The notes beneath the pieces were generated by a model that saw only the letters and a list, made by a program, of their open reading frames with translations, was not told where the DNA came from and did no database searches. This document shows, piece by piece, positions 57,407-64,000 of a DNA stretch of 64,000 nt. The position numbers were made by a program, and so were the translations under genes. Source of the DNA: an uncultured Desulfobacterales bacterium (GTDB lineage: Bacteria > Desulfobacterota > Desulfobacteria > Desulfobacterales > SpSt-501); NCBI GenBank assembly GCA_938048455.1, contig CALIUY010000012.1, positions 218,538 to 282,537 on the forward strand, read 5' to 3'. Each line of letters opens with the position of its first letter. Position 1 is the stretch's first letter.

Positions 57407-60400
57407 ATGAACGAAACGGGCTTTCTCTCCCGCCTCCGCTTCCTCCGGCCTTTCAGCCGAACCTGCCGCCGGGAGACCTTTTCCCAAGGCCATGCCGAGT
57501 CGCGCTGCGGGCAGCGGGAATGGGAAGACCTTTACCGCCGCCGCTGGCAGTACGACAAGAAGGTGCGTTCCACTCACGGGGTGAACTGCACCGGCTCCTG
57601 TTCCTGGGATGTCTTCGTCAAGGACGGCATCATCGCCTGGGAGGTCCAGCGGACGGACTACCCCCGCTGCGGGGAGGGTTTTCCGGATCATGAACCGCGG
57701 GGTTGCCCGCGGGGCGCAAGCTGCTCCTGGTACACCTACAGTCCTGTGCGTCTCAAGCATCCTCTGGTTCGCTCCGCGCTCATCCAGCGCTGGCGCGAGG
57801 CGCTTGACCGGGAGGGAAATCCCGTCGCCGCCTGGAAAAGCATCGTCTCGGATCCGGCCCAGCGCCGGGCTTACCAGCAGGAGCGCGGCAAGGGCGGCTT
57901 TGTCCGGGTCTCCTGGGAGGAGGCTTCCGATCTGATCGCCGCGGCCCTCGTGCACACGATTGAAAAACACGGCCCGGACCGCATTTACGGATTCACCCCC
58001 ATTCCGGCGATGTCGATGGTGTGCTACGCCTCGGGGGCCCGGTTCCTTTCCCTGATCGGCGGCGTGCTCTGCAGTTTTTACGACTGGTATTGCGATCTGC
58101 CGCCCGCCTCGCCGCAGGTCTGGGGCGAACAGACCGACGTCCCCGAGAGCGCAGACTGGTACGAGTCGACCTACATGATCGTCTGGGGGACCAACCTGCC
58201 CATGACGCGCACCCCGGACGCCCATTTCTTTACCGAGGCACGCTACCGGGGGGCGCGGGTGGTCGCCGTGGCCCCGGATTACGCCGAGTACGTGAAATTC
58301 GCCGACACCTGGCTTCCCGCGCGGGCCGGGACGGACGCCGCTCTGGCGTTGGCGATGGCGCATGTGATTCTCCGCGAGTTCTACCTCGAAAAGGAAACCC
58401 CGGGATTTGTCGCCTACGCCAAGCGCTTCACCGATCTTCCCTTTGCCGTGGTGCTCGAACCCCGGGGCGATGCCTTTGTGCCGGCCCGTTTTCTGCGGGC
58501 CTCCGATCTGGGGATCGACATCCCCCAGGCGCGCTGGAAAACGGTCGTCCGGGACGCAACCGCCGACCGCTGGGCCGTGCCCAACGGGAGCCTGGGCTTT
58601 CGCTGGACCGAAGAAGGCCGCTGGAACCTCAAGCCGGAAGATGCCCTCCGGGGGGAGCCCCTCGACCCGCAGCTCAGCTTCGCCCGAGGGGCCGAAGGCT
58701 GGGTGGAGGTGCTCTCGCCTTTCTTCGGCGTTCCGGGAAAAGCCGCCCTGCAGCGCGGAAGGGTCCCGGTTCGATTCGCGCACGGTCCCGCCGGGAAGCT
58801 GACGGTCACCACCGTGTTCGACCTGCTCGCTTCCCACCTGGGATTCGCCCGCGACGAGCGCACGGGAAAGGTTGCGGCGGGGGATACGGCGGAGGGCGCC
58901 GCGCGGCCCTACACGCCCGAGTGGCAGGAGGCGATCACCGGGGTTCCGGCCGCGCAGGTGGTGCGGGTAGCGCGCGAGTTCGCCGCAAACGCGGCGAAGA
59001 CGGGCGGAAAATCGATGATCTTTCTCGGCGCGGGCACCAACCACTGGTTTCACAGCGACACGATCTACCGCAGCATTCTGCTGCTCACCACCCTGTGCGG
59101 CTGTCAGGGCGTAAACGGCGGCGGCTGGGCGCATTATGTCGGACAGGAAAAGGTGAGGACCCAGGCCGGGTGGTCCCAGCTGGCCTTCGCGCTCGACTGG
59201 CGGCGGCCGCCGCGGTTGCAGAACGGAACCTCCCTCTGGTACTTCGCCACCGATCAGTTCCGCTACGACACCCTCGACGCGCATGCCCTGCTCTCCCCGG
59301 TGGCTCCTTCCGGGTTGCCGCGCCATCCGGCCGACTACAACGTGACCGCCGTTCGTCTCGGCTGGCTGCCGTTCTACCCGCAGTTTAACCGCAACCCCCT
59401 CGATCTCGTGCGCGAGGCCGAGGCCGGAGGCGCGCGCAGCGACGAGGAGGTCATCGCCCGCGTCGTTGAGCGGCTGCGCGCGGGGGAAATCCGCTTCGGC
59501 GTCGAAGACCCGGATGATCCGGCGAATTTTCCGCGCGTTCTCTTCCTGTGGCGTGCGAACCTGCTGGGGGCGAGCTCCAAGGGGCATGAGTACTTTCTCA
59601 AGCATCTCCTCGGCGCCGAAAACGCGGTGATGAACCGCGAAAGCCCCCTGCGGCCGGAACAGGTGCGTTGGCGGGAGCCCGCCCCGGAGGGCAAGCTGGA
59701 CCTGCTGGTGACCCTGGAGATCCGTATGTCTACGAGCGCCCTCTACGCGGACATCGCCCTCCCGGCGGCCGGCTGGTATGAGATGCACGACATCAACACG
59801 ACCGACATGCATCCCTTCGTTCATCCGTTCACGCCGGCGATCGATCCCCCCTGGGAGGCGCGCACGAACTGGGATCAGTTCAAGACCCTCGCCGCGGCCT
59901 TCTCCCGGCTCGCCGCCGTACACCTGAAAGCCGGCCGCGACCTGGTGGCGACCCCCCTCTTTCACGATACCCCCGGCGAAATCGCTCAGCCCGAAGTCCG
60001 CGACTGGCGGCGGGGCGAGTGCGAACCGGTTCCCGGCAAAACCCTGCCGCAGCTCGCCCTGGTCGAACGCCGCTGGGCCGATACGTTCCGGATGATGACC
60101 GCGTTGGGTCCGCTTGCGGCCGAGGCCGGAGTCGGAGCGAAAGGGCTCGCCTGGCCGGTGCGCGAGGAGATCGAGCTTCTCAAGGAACGCTTGGGCACCG
60201 TCGCTGAAGACGGCATCGCCCGGGGCTTGCCCTCGCTTGCGGACGGACGGCAGGTGGCGGAGGCGATCCTTGCCCTTTCTCCGGAGACCCACGGCGCGGT
60301 CGCCGTGAAGTCCTGGGCGCCGCTCGAAAAACGGACCGGCCTCGCCCTCGCCCACCTGAGCGCCGCCCGCCGCGGCGAAAGCTTCCGCTTCGAGGATCTC

Positions 60401-61108
60401 GTCGCCCAGCCGCGCAAGATCATCACCAGCCCGGTTTGGAGCGGCATCGAAAGCGAGGGGCGGCGCTACGCGCCGTTTGTGATCCAAATCGAACACGGGG
60501 TACCTTTTCGGACGTTAACGGGTCGCGCCCACTGCTATCTGGACCACCCCTGGATCCTGGCCTTCGGCGAGGGGCTGCCTCTCTATCGGCCCGCCCTGGA
60601 TGCGGCGGCGTTGGGCTCGATCCGGCTGGATCGCCGGGAGCGCCGGGAGCTCCTGCTCAACTACCTGACGCCGCACTCCAAGTGGTCCATTCACAGCACC
60701 TACGCAGACACGCTTCCCATGTTGACCCTCTTCCGCGGCGGGGAGGCGATCTGGATCAACGACGAGGACGCCTCCGCCTTGGGGGTACGCGATGCGGACT
60801 GGCTCGAGTGCTTCAACGTGAACGGGGTGGTGATGGCTCGGGCGGTCGTCAGCCCCCGCATTCCCCGGGGCAAGGCCTTCATGTACCATGCGCAGGAACG
60901 TCTCATTCATACCCCGCTGGCGCCCCTTTCCGGCCGTCGCGGCGGCACCCACAACAGCGTCACACGCATCGTCGTCAAGCCGACCCACATGATCGGCGGT
61001 TACGCCCAGATGAGCTACGGGTTCAACTATTACGGCCCGGTCGGTTCGCAGCGCGACGAATGGATCCTCGTACGCAGGGCGGGGGAGGTGATCTGGGATG
61101 AGGATTAG
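57407..61108 (+). CDS. narG: Respiratory nitrate reductase alpha subunit
   Basis: This 1233-residue molybdopterin enzyme reduces nitrate to nitrite at the cytoplasmic face of the inner membrane. The FS0 cluster ligands are His57, Cys61, Cys65 and Cys100 (STHGVNCTGSCSW and RGCPRGASCSW). The Mo ligand Asp lies in YDWYCDLPPA. Other features are WGTNLPMTRTPDAHFF, LYADIALPAAGWYE and the C-terminal NSVTRIVVKPTHMIGGYAQ. Length matches NarG. It overlaps narH by 11 bases. The operon follows a perfect FNR-type box. Confidence 0.96.
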   Translation: MNETGFLSRLRFLRPFSRTCRRETFSQGHAESRCGQREWEDLYRRRWQYDKKVRSTHGVNCTGSCSWDVFVKDGIIAWEVQRTDYPRCGEGFPDHEPRGCPRGASCSWYTYSPVRLKHPLVRSALIQRWREALDREGNPVAAWKSIVSDPAQRRAYQQERGKGGFVRVSWEEASDLIAAALVHTIEKHGPDRIYGFTPIPAMSMVCYASGARFLSLIGGVLCSFYDWYCDLPPASPQVWGEQTDVPESADWYESTYMIVWGTNLPMTRTPDAHFFTEARYRGARVVAVAPDYAEYVKFADTWLPARAGTDAALALAMAHVILREFYLEKETPGFVAYAKRFTDLPFAVVLEPRGDAFVPARFLRASDLGIDIPQARWKTVVRDATADRWAVPNGSLGFRWTEEGRWNLKPEDALRGEPLDPQLSFARGAEGWVEVLSPFFGVPGKAALQRGRVPVRFAHGPAGKLTVTTVFDLLASHLGFARDERTGKVAAGDTAEGAARPYTPEWQEAITGVPAAQVVRVAREFAANAAKTGGKSMIFLGAGTNHWFHSDTIYRSILLLTTLCGCQGVNGGGWAHYVGQEKVRTQAGWSQLAFALDWRRPPRLQNGTSLWYFATDQFRYDTLDAHALLSPVAPSGLPRHPADYNVTAVRLGWLPFYPQFNRNPLDLVREAEAGGARSDEEVIARVVERLRAGEIRFGVEDPDDPANFPRVLFLWRANLLGASSKGHEYFLKHLLGAENAVMNRESPLRPEQVRWREPAPEGKLDLLVTLEIRMSTSALYADIALPAAGWYEMHDINTTDMHPFVHPFTPAIDPPWEARTNWDQFKTLAAAFSRLAAVHLKAGRDLVATPLFHDTPGEIAQPEVRDWRRGECEPVPGKTLPQLALVERRWADTFRMMTALGPLAAEAGVGAKGLAWPVREEIELLKERLGTVAEDGIARGLPSLADGRQVAEAILALSPETHGAVAVKSWAPLEKRTGLALAHLSAARRGESFRFEDLVAQPRKIITSPVWSGIESEGRRYAPFVIQIEHGVPFRTLTGRAHCYLDHPWILAFGEGLPLYRPALDAAALGSIRLDRRERRELLLNYLTPHSKWSIHSTYADTLPMLTLFRGGEAIWINDEDASALGVRDADWLECFNVNGVVMARAVVSPRIPRGKAFMYHAQERLIHTPLAPLSGRRGGTHNSVTRIVVKPTHMIGGYAQMSYGFNYYGPVGSQRDEWILVRRAGEVIWDED

Positions 61109-62510
61109 GGCGCAGCTGGCGATGGTGCTGAATCTCGATAAATGCTTGGGGTGCCATACCTGCAGCCTGCCGTGCAAGAACGTCTGGACCCAGCGCCGCG
61201 GCGCGGAATACATGTGGTTCAACAACGTGGAGACCAAACCCGGCATCGGCTATCCCAAGCGCTGGGAAAACCAGGAGCTCTGGCGCGGGGGTTGGGTCCG
61301 ACGGGGAGAAGAACTCGGGCTGCGCTCCGGGGCCAAGCTCGCGCGGCTGGCCGGCATCTTTTGCAATCCCCATCTTCCCGGGATCGACGACTACTACGAA
61401 CCCTGGACCTATGATTACGAAACCCTGATCTCCTCCCCGGCGGGCCGTCATCAGCCGGCCTTGCGACCCCGCTCGCTGCTCGACGGGGCGGCCATGGACA
61501 TCCGCTGGGGACCGAACTGGGAGGACGATCTTGCCGGCGTACACGAAACGGGCAAGGAGGACGTGAATTTCGCAGGACTCGATGCCGCGGCCTTCCTTCA
61601 CTTCCGCAAGGTCTTCCTTTTTTATCTGCCCCGGCTCTGTGAGCACTGCCTCAACCCGGCCTGTGTCGCCTCCTGCCCCTCCGGCGCCCTCTACAAGCGG
61701 GAGGAAGACGGCATCGTCCTCGTGGATGCGGAGCGCTGCCGCGGATGGCGGTTCTGTGTCTCGGCGTGTCCCTACAAGAAGACGTACTTCAACTGGGATG
61801 CGGGGCGGGCCGAGAAATGCCTTTTCTGCTATCCCCGCGTCGAAACCGGGCAGCCTCCCCTTTGTGCCCACAGTTGCGTGGGGAGAATCCGTTACGTGGG
61901 TGTGCTGCTCTATGACGCCGAGCGCATCCGCGAAGCCGCCGCAGTCGAAGACCCGCGGAGTCTTCTCGGTGCACAGCGCGACCTCCTGCTTGATCCGGAG
62001 GACCCCCGGGTCGCCGCCCAAGCGGTCCGCCAGGGCCTGCCCGCGCCGTGGTTGGAAGCCGTGCGCCGTTCGCCCGTGGATCGGCTGATCCGGAAATGGC
62101 GGCTGGCCCTGCCCCTGCATCCGGAATTCCGCACCTTGCCCATGGTCTGGTACATCCCGCCCCTCAGCCCCGGACGAAGCCTCGACGACGGGGGGGCCGC
62201 GGAGGATCCGGAAGGGATGAGGATTCCTTTGCGCTATCTCGCCCATCTCCTGGCGGCGGGCGACGAGGAGCCGGTGCGCGAGGTCCTGGAACGGATGATC
62301 CTGCTGCGGGCGTTCATGCGCGCGGAACGGTTGGGGGAGACCTTGGACGGCGCACGCCTTGCCCGCGCCGGGCTGGATCCGCAGAGGCTGCGGGCGATCT
62401 ACCGCCTGCTGGCTCTCGCTCCCCTGCAGGAGCGTTTCGTGATTCCCCCGCGTCCGCCCGGCCCCGAGCGCCGGGCGGCTCGGGCACAGGAACGTGCGGG
62501 GTTTCCATGA
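61098..62510 (+). CDS. narH: Respiratory nitrate reductase beta subunit
   Basis: This 470-residue iron-sulfur subunit passes electrons from NarI to NarG. Cys ligands are in KCLGCHTCSLPCKN, LCEHCLNPACVASCPSG, CRGWRFCVSACPYKK (Trp in place of one Cys, the [3Fe-4S] cluster) and KCLFCYPRVETGQPPLCAHSC partly. GGGGGAGGTG precedes the ATG inside the end of narG. The stop overlaps narJ by four bases. Confidence 0.96.
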   Translation: MRIRAQLAMVLNLDKCLGCHTCSLPCKNVWTQRRGAEYMWFNNVETKPGIGYPKRWENQELWRGGWVRRGEELGLRSGAKLARLAGIFCNPHLPGIDDYYEPWTYDYETLISSPAGRHQPALRPRSLLDGAAMDIRWGPNWEDDLAGVHETGKEDVNFAGLDAAAFLHFRKVFLFYLPRLCEHCLNPACVASCPSGALYKREEDGIVLVDAERCRGWRFCVSACPYKKTYFNWDAGRAEKCLFCYPRVETGQPPLCAHSCVGRIRYVGVLLYDAERIREAAAVEDPRSLLGAQRDLLLDPEDPRVAAQAVRQGLPAPWLEAVRRSPVDRLIRKWRLALPLHPEFRTLPMVWYIPPLSPGRSLDDGGAAEDPEGMRIPLRYLAHLLAAGDEEPVREVLERMILLRAFMRAERLGETLDGARLARAGLDPQRLRAIYRLLALAPLQERFVIPPRPPGPERRAARAQERAGFP

Positions 62511-63061
62511 ACCCGGATGCGCCGGGGTGGATTTTCCGCGTACTCTCCGCCTGCCTGAGCTACCCCGAGCCGGAAACGCAGGCCGTGCTGGCGGAGGCCG
62601 TCGCGGAGATCGGCGACGAGTCGGTGCGCCGGCGCCTGTCCGGCTTCGTGCGCGAACTGGCGGCGGAGCCGCTTCTCGTGCGGCAGGAGCGGTACACCGA
62701 AACCTTCGATCTTTCCCCCTCCTGCTGTCTGAACCTGACCGCCCATGGGGTTTCGCCCGGAGAGGAACGCGGCCTGGCCCTTTGCGGTCTACTCGCCCTT
62801 TACCGCAGATGCGGTTGGGAGCCGGCCGGAGGGGAGCTCCCTGATTTCCTGCCGCTGCTGCTCGAGTTTTTGTCGCTCGTGCCGGAGGCCGCGGCGGACC
62901 GCGAGATCGCCTCGCTCGGGGGCGCCGTCGCTGAGCTGCAGGCCGCCCTATGCCAGCGGGGCTCTCCCTATGCCGTGCCCCTGGAGATTCTGTGCGCGGT
63001 GTTCCCGCGATCTCCCGTACCGCCCGGGGCGAAGGCGCGCCAGGAAAGGGACACCCCATGA
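62507..63061 (+). CDS. narJ: Nitrate reductase assembly chaperone
   Basis: This 184-residue NarJ/TorD-fold chaperone inserts the molybdenum cofactor into NarG. LSACLSYPEPETQAVL near the start and YTETFDLSPSCCLNLTAHG with the family's conserved Y-V-E-T-F-D-like motif near 65 identify it. It overlaps both neighbours by ATGA. Confidence 0.92.
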   Translation: MNPDAPGWIFRVLSACLSYPEPETQAVLAEAVAEIGDESVRRRLSGFVRELAAEPLLVRQERYTETFDLSPSCCLNLTAHGVSPGEERGLALCGLLALYRRCGWEPAGGELPDFLPLLLEFLSLVPEAAADREIASLGGAVAELQAALCQRGSPYAVPLEILCAVFPRSPVPPGAKARQERDTP

Positions 63062-63729
63062 ATCCGACCGAGTTGGCCCTCTTCGTCGCATATCCTTACT
63101 TCTGCCTTGCCGTCTTCGTCCTCGGTCACGCCTACCGCTATGTCACCGACCGCTACGGCTGGAACGCCCATTCGAGCGAGCTGCTCGAGAAGCGCTGGCT
63201 TTTTCCGGGGACGATTCTCTTCCATTTCGGGGTGCTCGGAACCCTCGCCGGTCACGCCGCAGGCCTGCTCGTACCTCAAAGCCTCTACGACGCCGTAGGG
63301 ATCGACAGTGCCGCCCACACGGCGATCGCTCATGCCGGCGGCCGCGTGGTCGGCAGCGCCGCTTTCCTCGGTACGCTGCTGCTGCTGGCTCGCAGGACGT
63401 TCATCCCGCGGGTTCGGCGCCTGAGCCGCGCGAGCGATTTCGTGACTCTGCTCGGCCTGGCCCTGGTCACGGGGGTCGGCACCTACAGCGTCTTTGCCGG
63501 CGGCTTCGACGTGCTGCACACGATCGCCCCCTGGATCCGGAGCCTTCTTGTTTTTCAACCCGATCCTTCCCTCATGGCGGATGTCCCGTTGCGCTACCGG
63601 CTGCACGTGCTCGCCGCTTTCACCCTGCTTGCCTATTCACCGTTCTGCCGTCTGGTGCACATCTGGAGTGTGCCGATCACCTATCTGCGGCGGAGGCCGC
63701 TTGTTTTTCGGCGGCAGCCCGCCGTCTGA
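63058..63729 (+). CDS. narI: Respiratory nitrate reductase gamma subunit
   Basis: This 223-residue membrane cytochrome b subunit has five segments and the expected haem-ligand His residues (HFGVLGTLAGHAAGL near 55, and HVLAAFTLLAYSPFCRLVHIWSVP near 180-200). It takes electrons from quinol. The family motif SPFCRLVHIWSVP is intact. The operon order narGHJI is standard. The plus-strand stop is 27 bases before the transporter gene. Confidence 0.94.
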   Translation: MNPTELALFVAYPYFCLAVFVLGHAYRYVTDRYGWNAHSSELLEKRWLFPGTILFHFGVLGTLAGHAAGLLVPQSLYDAVGIDSAAHTAIAHAGGRVVGSAAFLGTLLLLARRTFIPRVRRLSRASDFVTLLGLALVTGVGTYSVFAGGFDVLHTIAPWIRSLLVFQPDPSLMADVPLRYRLHVLAAFTLLAYSPFCRLVHIWSVPITYLRRRPLVFRRQPAV

Positions 63730-63756
63730 AGACGGGCTGGGGAAGAAAGGAGGACC

Positions 63757-64000
63757 ATGGGCGAAAAGCCGGCCGTCTGCCTGGCGGCTTCGTCGCCGCG
63801 TGCCGCTTTGGGCTGGACGACGCTTGCCTTTTTCATCGGTTTCGCCGGAGTCTCGGCCTTCGGGCCCGTGCTTCCCCGGCTGCGCCAAACCCTTGATGCG
63901 GGGCCGTTCTGGCTGGGGCTGCTGGCCGCCTCGCCGGCCCTGACCGGCTCCTTGCTGCGTATCCCCTGCGGCGCCCTCGTCGACCGCTACGGGGGCAAGA
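63757..64000 (+). CDS. narK: MFS nitrate/nitrite transporter, N-terminal part
   Basis: The first 81 residues of a major facilitator protein are present before the window ends. Two membrane segments (TLAFFIGFAGVSAFGPVLP and FWLGLLAASPALTGSLLRIP) and the NNP-family motif RIPCGALVDRYGGK are visible; NarK-type proteins have RIPFGALVDRYGG at this place. AAAGGAGG precedes the ATG at 63757. Position after narI supports nitrate uptake or nitrite export. The symbol is by motif and context. Confidence 0.85.
   Translation, partial: MGEKPAVCLAASSPRAALGWTTLAFFIGFAGVSAFGPVLPRLRQTLDAGPFWLGLLAASPALTGSLLRIPCGALVDRYGGK

Noticed and set aside
57275-60496. Minus-strand 1073-codon frame opposite narG
   Set aside because: Antisense to narG, whose Fe-S and Mo ligands are intact on the plus strand.
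1-64000. tRNA genes, CRISPR arrays, insertion sequences, prophage genes
   Set aside because: I looked for T-loop motifs, regular direct repeats, transposase motifs and phage proteins and found none I could support.

Overview
The window is high-GC DNA (about two-thirds G+C by eye), densely packed with genes from a Gram-negative bacterium. Pal lipoprotein, TolC/RND efflux, TRAP transporters, multihaem cytochrome c, NarGHJI and an HdrD-type CCG protein together suggest an anaerobically respiring proteobacterium-like lineage (former Deltaproteobacteria or a relative). The exact taxon cannot be fixed from the sequence. I saw no tRNA, rRNA, CRISPR array, insertion sequence or phage gene. All similarity statements come from reading motifs; no database search was run.

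Layout. 1-9.2 kb: end of an AI-2E family exporter, then minus-strand PHP phosphoesterase, fused DUF2064/GT2 protein, aconitase, rpiA, transaldolase, DUF547 protein and azoreductase. 9.4-14 kb: thiol peroxidase, an Arg-rich repeat protein, a SLOG-DUF6794 protein, Pal, and an ammonium transporter behind a sigma-54-like promoter. 14-20.4 kb: a Cus-type Cu/Ag efflux operon with a long-spacer promoter. 20.4-25.8 kb: two membrane glycosylation genes, two small proteins, methylglyoxal synthase, a hydrolase and a histidine phosphatase.

25.8-30.05 kb: a tightly coupled four-gene operon of an S51-like domain fused to a CysRS C-terminal domain, a GNAT-type acyltransferase, an MshA-like GT4 glycosyltransferase and a PIG-L deacetylase. 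This set of activities echoes mycothiol/bacillithiol synthesis. 30.2-33.9 kb: a TAXI-type TRAP system. 33.9-38.7 kb: FHA-GGDEF cyclase, an ArsB/NhaD-like transporter with a structured leader, TerC and a GNAT-like protein. 38.9-40 kb: a KAS III-like enzyme.

40.2-55.6 kb: fifteen co-directional genes with gaps under 90 bases. They encode a GntR/FCD regulator, Zn-alcohol dehydrogenase, TRAP DctPQM, SDR, DUF296 protein, a complete E1alpha-E1beta-E2-E3 2-oxoacid/acetoin dehydrogenase complex, an 11-haem cytochrome c fused to a cytochrome-b-like membrane domain, a GcvH-like lipoyl protein, an HdrD-like two-CCG protein and a lipoate-protein ligase. The most interesting reading is that substrate oxidation by the complex is wired, through a lipoyl carrier protein and a DsrK/TmcB-like reductase, into a membrane electron-transfer chain.

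55.7-64 kb: DUF554 protein, an HxlR regulator divergent from a small CxxC thioredoxin-like protein, then narGHJI behind a perfect FNR/DNR-type box, and the start of a narK-like transporter cut by the window end.
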